Below the pieces are notes generated by a model. The model searched no databases. It worked only from the letters and a program-made list of their open reading frames with translations, and was not told where the DNA came from. Made by a program: the position numbers and the translations under genes. This document shows positions 1-7,019 of a DNA stretch of 18,796 bases, one piece after another (within the stretch, counting starts at the first letter, position 1; each line of letters begins with the position of its first letter). The DNA comes from an uncultured Anaerolineaceae bacterium (GTDB lineage: Bacteria > Chloroflexota > Anaerolineae > Promineifilales > Promineifilaceae): the NCBI GenBank assembly GCA_937967805.1, contig CALBTC010000488.1:1-18796 (forward strand), written 5' to 3'.

Positions 1-48
1 TCTGCGTGATCGACATGGCCCGGAACCAGTGATCGTTTTCACCGGAAT

Positions 49-1323
49 ATGCACTTACTTGATACACTAACAAAGAATACTCGTCAACGAAGAGTTCTCG
101 TACCTTTACTTAATAATATTAATAGCATAGATATAAAGCTACATGTAGCAAAATTATTGGTAAAACGCGGGCGGGTGCGTGGTGTTGAGGTACTGCTAAC
201 ATTGTTGCAAGAACAAAATCCAGAAGTTCAATATGAAGCTGCTGAGATATTGATAAATGAGAGGAGTGTAGACGAGCACCAAAAGAAACTAGTCCTTGAA
301 ACTCTTGTCACTTTGCTTTCTGTTGAGAACAAACAACTTAGACGTAAAGTCGCATGGACAATAGCTGAAGATGGGAATTTACAAGGCGTTGAAACGCTAA
401 TGAAACTACTTGATGATGACAATGTTAATCTTCGTTGTGATGTAATAGATGATTTGTATTGGCTAGACCTAGATATTGAAATTAGCAAAGAACAAATAAC
501 AAAATTGTTGTTTTCTGACGATTTCCAAGTTCGTCTTAAGGCTATTCAATTTGAACACCCTGACCATATAAAAAAACAAGCTTTAGTAGAAATTCTCTCC
601 CACAAAGATTGCGCTCTTGTCCTTGAAGCGGTTCAAGCACTCATCAATCTAGACTGTTACAACTCGGAAGTAGAATCTTCCTTGGTGCGGTGCGTGTCAA
701 ACGAAAACTTACCAATTTCAATTCAGGCTGCTCAAATAATGATAAAGCAGAATCACCCTGATGGAATTTTATCAATGTTCGAACTACTCTTTACCGAAAA
801 TAAAGAAATCCAACGTCGCGCCTATTATTCACTGGTTAATTCTGATCTAGATGCAGAAAGCTTGGACAAATTTAAAGATCGGTTAAGAACTCTTCAGAAC
901 GAACAATCTCAAGTAACAGTTGCAAAACTACTTGCAATGTTTGGACATTATGATGTTACTGAAATATTGGTAGACCTCTTAGTTGCAGAAGACATAAAAG
1001 TCAGGCGAGATTCCTATGAATTCTTAGCCGCTGTTTCTACCACTGATGCAAAAACCAAGGTTGTGGACACATTAATTTCGAGGTTGGATTCTGAAAATCG
1101 CTATTTGCGATTTCAGATTGCAACACTCCTAACTTATGAATTATCAGATGGGTTGCATGCCATTATGGAAAGAATTGATTCCTTTTTGGCAGATATTACA
1201 CTTCTCGATAATGATAAAGTATCGCATTCATATGGTCATTCATCCCTTGCTAATTTTGCGTACCGTTTCTTAGTAGATCATTTATCTCCATCTGGTATAG
1301 TCGAAGTGTATTCTCATAATTGA
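49..1323 (+). CDS. HEAT-repeat protein, probable gene-cassette cargo
   Basis: The 424-residue protein is built almost entirely of paired amphipathic helices of HEAT/Armadillo type. Units recur about every 30-35 residues, with the familiar 'VR..A' and 'LL.D.N..VR' spacing, for example around residues 40-70, 85-115, 115-140, 185-215 and 320-365. There is no signal peptide, membrane segment or catalytic motif, so a cytoplasmic protein-binding scaffold is the likely role; the partner is unknown. The ATG at 49 has no clear ribosome-binding site. The frame is open back to a TGA at 7-9 but offers no other start codon. The gene is clearly AT-richer than the operon at 1602-16776, lacks the ACGGCCGT palindrome common there, and is followed at 1416-1542 by an attC-like hairpin. 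These traits fit an integron gene cassette acquired from elsewhere. Confidence 0.8.
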   Translation: MHLLDTLTKNTRQRRVLVPLLNNINSIDIKLHVAKLLVKRGRVRGVEVLLTLLQEQNPEVQYEAAEILINERSVDEHQKKLVLETLVTLLSVENKQLRRKVAWTIAEDGNLQGVETLMKLLDDDNVNLRCDVIDDLYWLDLDIEISKEQITKLLFSDDFQVRLKAIQFEHPDHIKKQALVEILSHKDCALVLEAVQALINLDCYNSEVESSLVRCVSNENLPISIQAAQIMIKQNHPDGILSMFELLFTENKEIQRRAYYSLVNSDLDAESLDKFKDRLRTLQNEQSQVTVAKLLAMFGHYDVTEILVDLLVAEDIKVRRDSYEFLAAVSTTDAKTKVVDTLISRLDSENRYLRFQIATLLTYELSDGLHAIMERIDSFLADITLLDNDKVSHSYGHSSLANFAYRFLVDHLSPSGIVEVYSHN

Positions 1324-1415
1324 GCGGCCAAATTATTATGAGCAATAGCTTTGTATCATATCATAAATGTTAATTGTTGTTGGTCAGAAGGTAGGCAATA
1401 CTACGGTGCAAACCT

Positions 1416-1542
1416 TGCTAACATCGCGTCCAGCCGACTTGCGAGATCGGCGACCTTTGCCCGTTAAGGCCGTAGTTAGCAAAGGCCAGCCGCCAGCAAA
1501 GGGGCTAGTTTTTCTCGCAAGCGGCTGAAGCTGGCGTTAGGA
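1416..1542 (+). mobile_element. attC-like integron recombination site (site 1)
   Basis: The left core TGCTAAC (1416-1422) and right core GTTAGGA (1536-1542) face each other as R'' and R' boxes do. Inside them, CAGCCGACTTGCGAGA (1431-1446) pairs with TCTCGCAAGCGGCTG (1513-1527), leaving one extrahelical A in the left arm, the hallmark of attC sites. The spacers between core and stem are 8 nt on each side. The central region folds again (CTTTGC near 1455-1460 with GCAAAG near 1479-1484). The site lies just downstream of the HEAT gene in the same orientation. It is recognisably homologous to the site at 18334-18462, sharing the GCGAGATCG left arm, the TTTTTCTCGC right arm and much of the loop. 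Confidence 0.75.
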
Positions 1543-1601
1543 CGGCAAGTAAATTACTGGCTTTCCTCGAAATTAAGCTGCTAACTGGACACGGGAAACT
1601 C

Positions 1602-2681
1602 TTATAGCCATCTTGCCCCCTCGCGCACGCGGGCAATCCACCACGGCAGGTCGGCTTGCCAATGAGCCCGATGTTTTTCCCCCGCGTGCCAATGGGTGGC
1701 CTTGAGCAGGAGGGCCCAGCCGTCCTGCAAAAAGCCGCCCAGCAGCCCCAACGCCAGCTGCGGTTCCCACCATTCTGCTGAAAAACGATCACCCAGCCGG
1801 GCCGCCAGCGCCTGGCGGTAAATTTCGACCGTCTCTTCTTTGCTCACCGGCAGCAGCGGCGAATTGGTGATCAGGCAGCGCCCCAGCTCCACGGCGGGTG
1901 GAGCCGCCGCCGCCAACTGCCAGTCCAGCAAAACGAGCTGTGATTGCTGCGGCTGCCAGGCCAGGTTGGCGTGCCGCCAGTCGCCATGCACCAATGTGAT
2001 CGGATATCGCTGCAGGGCGTGGCACAGTGGGGCGGGGTCGGCCAGCAACTGGGCCATGAGCGCCACAACGTCGGTGGGCAGCATGGCCGGCATCAGACCC
2101 CAACCTTCAATGACACGTCGGGGAATATTGTTGTCTCCCGTAGCTTCCGGCTGGGCGGTTTGCGGGGCAAACATCTGGTAAAGGCTGGCCAGGACAGACA
2201 GGCCAACCGCCGGATTGTGGAGAATTTCTTGCTGCCAAAATTGGGCGTGCAGGGCCGCCATGGCCCGCATAAAAAATTGGTTTTGTTCAACGGTAAACGG
2301 CTTGAAGGGCAGCATATCCCGCCCCACATCCTGCATGAGGATGGCCCAGCCGTCGCCGTCGCGGGCGCAGGCCAGCACACGATGCTGGATTTCCGGCGGC
2401 AGTTGGTCGAACAGGCCGTGCTGCCACAGGGTGACGGAGCGGCAGGCGACATCTTTGGTGCTGCGCATGAGCCAATCCCAGGCCAGCGAGACCCGTTTTA
2501 AGATGAAGTGCGGTCCCTGGCCATCGTTAGTGGTGACGGTAAAAATCTGGCTGCCGGACCGGGCGTATTCTGCGGTGAGACGGTGTTGGGCAACGGCCGT
2601 AATCCGCTGCCCCGCCAGTTCACTCATCACCTCCGGGGCCAACATCGCGTCAATTGAGGGGAATAGCGTGTGTGTTGTCAT
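1602..2681 (-). CDS. APH/choline-kinase-fold phosphotransferase
   Basis: This is a small-molecule kinase of the aminoglycoside phosphotransferase superfamily. The catalytic loop HGDWRHAN lies about two thirds along the protein and is followed by LLDWQ, the metal-binding Asp motif. An N-lobe Lys in 'ILKR' is a plausible ATP-binding residue. From the ATG at 2681 it has 359 residues. A TTG at 2702, directly after the TAG of the preceding racemase gene (2703-2705), would add seven residues and couple translation; neither start has a strong ribosome-binding site. It is the last gene of the operon, ending about 60 bp before the attC-like site. It carries one ACGGCCGT (2593-2600), so it belongs compositionally with the operon. 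No step of the proposed pathway obviously needs it, and its substrate is unknown. Nothing ties it to antibiotic resistance. Confidence 0.8.
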   Translation of the reverse strand: MTTHTLFPSIDAMLAPEVMSELAGQRITAVAQHRLTAEYARSGSQIFTVTTNDGQGPHFILKRVSLAWDWLMRSTKDVACRSVTLWQHGLFDQLPPEIQHRVLACARDGDGWAILMQDVGRDMLPFKPFTVEQNQFFMRAMAALHAQFWQQEILHNPAVGLSVLASLYQMFAPQTAQPEATGDNNIPRRVIEGWGLMPAMLPTDVVALMAQLLADPAPLCHALQRYPITLVHGDWRHANLAWQPQQSQLVLLDWQLAAAAPPAVELGRCLITNSPLLPVSKEETVEIYRQALAARLGDRFSAEWWEPQLALGLLGGFLQDGWALLLKATHWHAGEKHRAHWQADLPWWIARVREGARWL

Positions 2682-2702
2682 GGCGGTTTGCCGGCGCACC
2701 AA

Positions 2703-3971
2703 CTACTCTTGTTCTTCAAGCCGGGGAATGGTGGTGTTGGCCCTGGGCATGATGCCGATGCGGACCGATGGCGGCAGGGTGGATACGGCCGTATCAATCG
2801 CTGCCTGTAACTCGGTTATGGGTTCAAATAAAAGCCGGCGGGCAAACTCTGGCGCCATTTCGGAAATGAGCAATACCCTGACCCGCATGGCGTCGCGGGC
2901 AATCTGGAATGCTTTGTGAGGGCCTACGCGAAACCCTTCGGCGGCAAACTGGCTCAGCACCTCTTCATGAGAGTGCCGCCGGCTGACCCACGCTTCGTAG
3001 CCCCGGCTGCCGCTGCCTTCGGGACAGGCGGCCGCCAATATCACCGTGCCGCCCGCCTGGGTGACCAGCGTGGCGTGGGCCAACCCTTTCTGTGCCTGGT
3101 ACACGTTGATATCTTTGGGATGCCCGCCGGGCGAGGCGATTACCAGATCGTAGGGGGCGGTTACTGTGGCGGTGCAAATGGCTGTGGCCAAAGGAATGCC
3201 TGCGGCTAAAACGGCCGTAGGCGTACCCGCCACCACGCGCACAATTTCCTTTTTATCGTTCAAGATGGCATTCAAGGCCAACGGCACGTCAATCATCCGG
3301 CCGATTTCTTCCACATCTTGCCGCGCTGGATTCTCGCTGATTTGCCCCAATCGGGCCCGGCTGTCGGTCATCATGGCGTGGTTGTGGTTCACCGTGGCCC
3401 GACCGGCCAGGCCGATGGCGGCGCTTTTGACACCGCCGGAAAACCCCTGGAACTGGTGCGGTTCGATGTTGCCCACCACGATCCGTAAATCGGCCGCCAG
3501 GTAATGTCGGTTTATCCACACCGGCGTCCCCCGCGTAGTGTCACCCAAATAAATCAAATTATCAGCCTCGTCGCAGTCATGGCAAAAGACCGGGTAACGG
3601 TCGATGATGGGTTGGGGCAGGATGGACGGGTACTGGTCTGGGGTCATCGGCGGGTGCGTGCCGGTAGCAATAAGCAGCAAAATGTTTTCGGGTGCCAGCC
3701 CCAATGCTTCCAGGCGGGCCAGCAGCGGCGGCAGCAGCTGCTGGTGCGGCACCGGTCGCGTTTTGTCGTTGATGGCAATGGCCGCCGTTTTTGCATTGGC
3801 GAAATCGGCCCAATCCGCCACCCCCAGCAATGAATCCAGCGCGGCCTCTACTGCCTGCGCCGGATCGGCCGCGCCAGGAGACGGCGCCAGCGTGATCAGC
3901 TCCGGCTTAAACGGGTTGGGGAGGTTAAACGAGAGGATGGTACGGCCGTATGGCAGCGAGTAAGCAGGCAT
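2703..3971 (-). CDS. LarA-family nickel-pincer 2-hydroxyacid racemase, candidate sulfolactate racemase
   Basis: The 422 residues match the usual LarA length (about 425), and the LarA signature residues are visible. They include NDKTRP (Asp69, Arg72), ATGTHPPMT (His106), EPHQFQGFSGGVK (His172, Lys182, the lysine that carries the nickel-pincer nucleotide), NHNH (His196/198) and VYQAQKG further on. Known members racemise or epimerise lactate and other 2-hydroxyacids by transient hydride transfer. The gene sits directly after suyAB in an operon expected to make sulfolactate. Family knowledge says sulfolactaldehyde oxidation gives the S form while SuyAB takes the R form, so a sulfolactate racemase is the economical inference. 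The cofactor genes larBCE are not in the window. The ATG has no Shine-Dalgarno and is preceded by a long hairpin. The family call is strong; the substrate is inferred. Confidence 0.88.
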   Translation of the reverse strand: MPAYSLPYGRTILSFNLPNPFKPELITLAPSPGAADPAQAVEAALDSLLGVADWADFANAKTAAIAINDKTRPVPHQQLLPPLLARLEALGLAPENILLLIATGTHPPMTPDQYPSILPQPIIDRYPVFCHDCDEADNLIYLGDTTRGTPVWINRHYLAADLRIVVGNIEPHQFQGFSGGVKSAAIGLAGRATVNHNHAMMTDSRARLGQISENPARQDVEEIGRMIDVPLALNAILNDKKEIVRVVAGTPTAVLAAGIPLATAICTATVTAPYDLVIASPGGHPKDINVYQAQKGLAHATLVTQAGGTVILAAACPEGSGSRGYEAWVSRRHSHEEVLSQFAAEGFRVGPHKAFQIARDAMRVRVLLISEMAPEFARRLLFEPITELQAAIDTAVSTLPPSVRIGIMPRANTTIPRLEEQE

Positions 3972-3996
3972 GGGGAAGAATTAATAATTAATTGTG

Positions 3997-4040
3997 AATT
4001 GTGAATTGTGAAGGGGCCTTTTACTTCACAATTCACAACT
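3997..4040 (-). repeat. long hairpin between suyB and the racemase gene
   Basis: AATTGTGAATTGTGAAG (3997-4013) and CTTCACAATTCACAACT (4024-4040) form a 17-bp stem with one mismatch around a 10-nt loop. Additional AATTGTGAA/TTCACAATT units extend on both sides to about 3990 and 4055, so the element is also a short degenerate repeat. It occupies most of the 92-bp gap after the suyB stop. It lacks a clean U-tract, so an mRNA-stabilising or attenuating structure or a mobile-type intergenic repeat is more likely than a simple terminator. Confidence 0.7.
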
Positions 4041-4063
4041 CATCCTTCACAATTCACCATTAT

Positions 4064-5218
4064 TTAGGCGCTGCGATACAGCTTTGTCAGCACAAATTCA
4101 TCGTGCCGCAACGCTTCGGCAGCGGTGAGACGGCCGTTGACGCAGCGGGCCATCATCTCCATCGTTTTGTCGGCCGCTTCATCCAGGCTCATTTCCAGCG
4201 TCAACAATCCCGTGATGTCAACGTCAAAATGCTCCGGCATGGTGGAAACGGTCAACGGGTTGGCCGAAATTTTCATCGTAGGGCAGATGGGGTTGCCGAT
4301 GATGTTCCCCTGGCCCGTGGTGAAAAAGTGGAAGACTGAACCGCCGGCCATGCACAGCGTCACCATCTCGGCGGCGGCGCTGGAGCTGTCCATGAAGTGC
4401 AGCCCTGGCCCCTGCGGCATCTCTGCCGGTTTCAGGACGGAAGCTACCTTGTTGCGCCCCATCTTTTCCACGTTGCCCAACGCTTTTTCTTCAATGGTCG
4501 TCAGGCCGCCGCGAATATTGCCCTGGGTCGGTTGGGACCCCAGCAAATCGGCCCCGGTGCCGATGATGAAATCCTGGTAATCTTGAAACGTTTTCATGAA
4601 CTCATCGCGCACGCTTTGGTTCACGCAGGCGTCGGCGATGATGTCTTCCGCGCCGGTCACTTCGCTGGTTTCGCCAAAGATAGCCGTGGCCCCGGCTTCG
4701 ATCATGCGTTCAAACACGCGGCCCACGGTGGGATTAGAGGCCAGGCCCAGCGTGGTGTCTGATTCACCGCATTTGGCGCTGACCCACAGCTCGCCCAGCT
4801 CAATCGGTTCGCGCTGAAGCTCGGTGGCAAACTGGGTAAATTCCATCGCTTTGCGCGATGCCAGTTCAATCGTTTTCAGGTCGCCGTACCGCTCGATGCT
4901 GAAGCTGGCCACCGGCTTGCCGGTTTTGGCGATGCCTTCGGTAACCCATTCAGTCCATTTGGGCTCAATGCCGATGACCACCACGGCAGCGACGTTGGGG
5001 TTGGCCCCGGCGCCGATGAGGGTGTTCATGGTCAGGTCCAGGTCTTCGCCAAACTGCAAACGGCCGTACGGATGAACCAGCGCATACGTGCCGCGAATGA
5101 GGGAAGCCACGCCCGAGGCGGCGGCGTTAGAAATATCGTCAATGGGAATGATCAACACATGATTGCGCACGCCGACGCGTCCATTTTCTCTTCTGTATCC
5201 GGTTAATTTTAGGTCCAT
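4064..5218 (-). CDS. suyB: (2R)-3-sulfolactate sulfo-lyase, large (beta) subunit
   Basis: This UxaA/altronate-dehydratase-type lyase matches the SuyB branch by recall of the family. Near the N-terminus it has [14 protein letters not shown], then [19 protein letters not shown] and [14 protein letters not shown]. The middle has [10 protein letters not shown] and [10 protein letters not shown]. Further on come [28 protein letters not shown] and [10 protein letters not shown], and the end is LYRSA. With SuyA it cleaves sulfolactate to pyruvate and sulfite in the cytoplasm. The start is taken at the ATG that overlaps the suyA stop as TAATG, with AAGGTGG just upstream, giving 384 residues; a GTG nine bases earlier is possible. 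Plain altronate dehydratase is the alternative, but that enzyme is usually one fused polypeptide and no hexuronate genes are present. It contains two ACGGCCGT palindromes. Confidence 0.87.
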   Translation of the reverse strand: MDLKLTGYRRENGRVGVRNHVLIIPIDDISNAAASGVASLIRGTYALVHPYGRLQFGEDLDLTMNTLIGAGANPNVAAVVVIGIEPKWTEWVTEGIAKTGKPVASFSIERYGDLKTIELASRKAMEFTQFATELQREPIELGELWVSAKCGESDTTLGLASNPTVGRVFERMIEAGATAIFGETSEVTGAEDIIADACVNQSVRDEFMKTFQDYQDFIIGTGADLLGSQPTQGNIRGGLTTIEEKALGNVEKMGRNKVASVLKPAEMPQGPGLHFMDSSSAAAEMVTLCMAGGSVFHFFTTGQGNIIGNPICPTMKISANPLTVSTMPEHFDVDITGLLTLEMSLDEAADKTMEMMARCVNGRLTAAEALRHDEFVLTKLYRSA

Positions 5219-5502
5219 TATGCCCACCTTATACTTTTTACATTTTGGGTATGTACATGCGCGCCTTTGGCAATTTCACGCGTGGCCCGGCCGATGGTAC
5301 GGCCGTATTTGATCACCTCGTGCTCGGCCGGCATATGGCGTAGGGCAATTTTGTGCCCCAGCGGAATCGCCTCGATGGCCTGCACAACGGCCACTTCCTT
5401 ACCGGTGAGATCAACGGCTCGCACCCGATCTCCGGCAGCAACATCATGGATAACCACTGCCACGTCATCTACATCGTGGTGTAACAATGCATCGTGTTTC
5501 AT
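5218..5502 (-). CDS. suyA: (2R)-3-sulfolactate sulfo-lyase, small (alpha) subunit
   Basis: This 94-residue SAF-domain protein corresponds to the N-terminal domain of altronate dehydratase, encoded here as a separate gene as in SuyAB. Visible features are [11 protein letters not shown] at the start, then [16 protein letters not shown] and KGAHVHTQN. The small subunit pairs with SuyB to form the lyase that releases sulfite from sulfolactate. Its ATG is preceded by AAGGAGAGGTGA, the best ribosome-binding region among the enzyme genes. The gene starts 28 bp after the aldehyde dehydrogenase stop, and its own TAA overlaps the suyB ATG, so the two subunits are translationally coupled. One ACGGCCGT lies at 5299-5306. 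Confidence 0.87.
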   Translation of the reverse strand: MKHDALLHHDVDDVAVVIHDVAAGDRVRAVDLTGKEVAVVQAIEAIPLGHKIALRHMPAEHEVIKYGRTIGRATREIAKGAHVHTQNVKSIRWA

Positions 5503-5530
5503 ACGCTATCACCTCTCCTTAAAAATGTTA

Positions 5531-6958
5531 TTAACCCATATTCCCTAGAGAAACGTGTTTGGTTTCTAAAAAGGCTTCCATCCCTTCAATGCCCAACTCC
5601 CGTCCCCAGCCACTTTCTTTAAAACCGCCAAAGGGGGCGATGCTGGTGGATGGCACGCCATCATTGATGCCCACGGTGCCGGCTTCCAGCGCCTCAGCCA
5701 CGCGCCACGCCTGCTGCAAGTTGTCGGTAAAGGCATAGGCGGCCAGGCCATACTCGGTATCATTGGCTTTGGCCAATACCTCCTCTTCACTATCGAAGGG
5801 GGTGACGGCGGCAATGGGGGCAAAAATCTCCTCATGCATGCAGCCGGCGCCGTCCGGCACGTCGGCCAGGATGGTGGGCGTCAGGAAGCTGCCCTGTTCG
5901 CCCCAGCGCTCGCCGCCGCAAATCAGCCGGCCCCCATGGGCTACGGTGTCCTCAATCAATTCCAGGGCATCTTGCAGGGCTTCTTCATCAATCATCGCCC
6001 CAATCTCAACGCCGTCTTTCAGGCCGGGGCCTATTTTTTGCTGCTTCAACTTGTCGGCAAAGGCGGTGAGAAACTGTTCGTAAATCGGCCGTTCCACATA
6101 GATGCGGTTGGCGGCAATGCACGACTGCCCGGTGTTGCGGAACTTGGCGGCGAGGGTGCCGTTAACGGCCGTTTCCATGTCGGCATTGGCAAAAACGATC
6201 ACCGGCGCGTTGCCGCCCAGCTCCAGCGACAGCTTGGTGCAAGTCTGGGCCGCGCCTTCAATCAGCCGCTTGCCCACCGGCGTCGATCCGGTAAAGGAAA
6301 TCTTGCGGCAAATTGGATTTTCCAGCATCTCCGCAGCAATTTGCGACGCCTTGCCCAGCACAACCTGGAAAACCCCGGCCGGCACGCCCGCCGCCGCCAC
6401 GCATTCGGCAAACAGCAAGTTGCACAGCGGCGTGGCGCTGGCCGGCTTCAGCACCACGGTGCAGCCGGCGGCCAGTGCCGGTGCCGCCTTGCGCACCGAC
6501 AAAATTAGCGGGAAGTTCCACGGCGAGATTGCCCCCACCACGCCCACCGGCTGCTTGAGCACCAGGTGCCGTTTGCCGGGCGCTTGATTGGGGATGATAC
6601 GGCCGTAGGCCCGCCGCGCCTCCTCGGCAAACCAGCGCAAATGGTCAATCGTGCCGTTCACCTCCGCTTTACTTTCCGCCAGCGGCTTGCCGTTTTCCCG
6701 CGTCATGATTGTGGCAATCTCATCCGCTCGCTGACGCACTTCTGCGGCAATGGCCAGCAAGTAATCGCCGCGCTGCATGCCGGTGAGCGCACGCCAACCG
6801 GGCAGCGCGGCGTGGGCATCGGCCAACGCCTTTTTTGTACCCTCTCGATTGACGGTGGCCACCCGGGCAAATGTCTCGCCCGTTGCCGGATCAACCACGT
6901 CTATCGTTTCCTCGCTGGTGACCCATTCACCATTTAGATATAACGGATATGTCTTCAT
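5531..6958 (-). CDS. NAD(P)-dependent aldehyde dehydrogenase, probable sulfolactaldehyde dehydrogenase
   Basis: The protein is a canonical 475-residue ALDH of the succinate-semialdehyde dehydrogenase (GabD) type. It shows SPWNFP (Asn148), the Lys171 cofactor region, the GSTPVG turn of the nucleotide fold, the general base in LELGGNAP (Glu246) and the catalytic nucleophile in GQSC (Cys280). The frame extends upstream to 7099, but the start at 6958 is favoured by AGGAAAAGGAAAG directly before ATG and by homology beginning at YLNGEW. In sulfoglycolysis, GabD-like enzymes oxidise 3-sulfolactaldehyde to 3-sulfolactate. Its place directly before suyAB makes this the best reading, since sulfolactate is the SuyAB substrate. 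From sequence alone it could equally be a succinate-semialdehyde or other short-chain aldehyde dehydrogenase. It carries two ACGGCCGT sites. Confidence 0.85.
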   Translation of the reverse strand: MKTYPLYLNGEWVTSEETIDVVDPATGETFARVATVNREGTKKALADAHAALPGWRALTGMQRGDYLLAIAAEVRQRADEIATIMTRENGKPLAESKAEVNGTIDHLRWFAEEARRAYGRIIPNQAPGKRHLVLKQPVGVVGAISPWNFPLILSVRKAAPALAAGCTVVLKPASATPLCNLLFAECVAAAGVPAGVFQVVLGKASQIAAEMLENPICRKISFTGSTPVGKRLIEGAAQTCTKLSLELGGNAPVIVFANADMETAVNGTLAAKFRNTGQSCIAANRIYVERPIYEQFLTAFADKLKQQKIGPGLKDGVEIGAMIDEEALQDALELIEDTVAHGGRLICGGERWGEQGSFLTPTILADVPDGAGCMHEEIFAPIAAVTPFDSEEEVLAKANDTEYGLAAYAFTDNLQQAWRVAEALEAGTVGINDGVPSTSIAPFGGFKESGWGRELGIEGMEAFLETKHVSLGNMG

Positions 6959-7019
6959 CTTTCCTTTTCCTAATTTCGCCGTTTGTGAGCGAAATCTATT
7001 TTCATCTTTATCACTATTT

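Noticed and set aside
2..70. C-terminal end of an upstream plus-strand gene
   Set aside because: Frames starting at position 2 (stop at 68-70) and position 3 (stop at 30-32) both look protein-like, but too little sequence is present to choose or name one.
1944..2501. Plus-strand open frames opposite the kinase gene (also 2215-2919)
   Set aside because: Antisense shadows of the conserved minus-strand kinase and racemase genes; no recognisable domains.
1602..2681. Antibiotic-resistance aminoglycoside phosphotransferase
   Set aside because: Only the general kinase motifs are shared; the gene is embedded in a catabolic operon with host-like composition and is not within a cassette.
4064..5502. 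Altronate or galactarate dehydratase for hexuronate degradation
   Set aside because: The two-subunit split, SuyB-type motifs ([28 protein letters not shown]) and lack of uronate isomerase, mannonate/altronate oxidoreductase, KDG kinase or KDPG aldolase genes favour sulfolactate sulfo-lyase.
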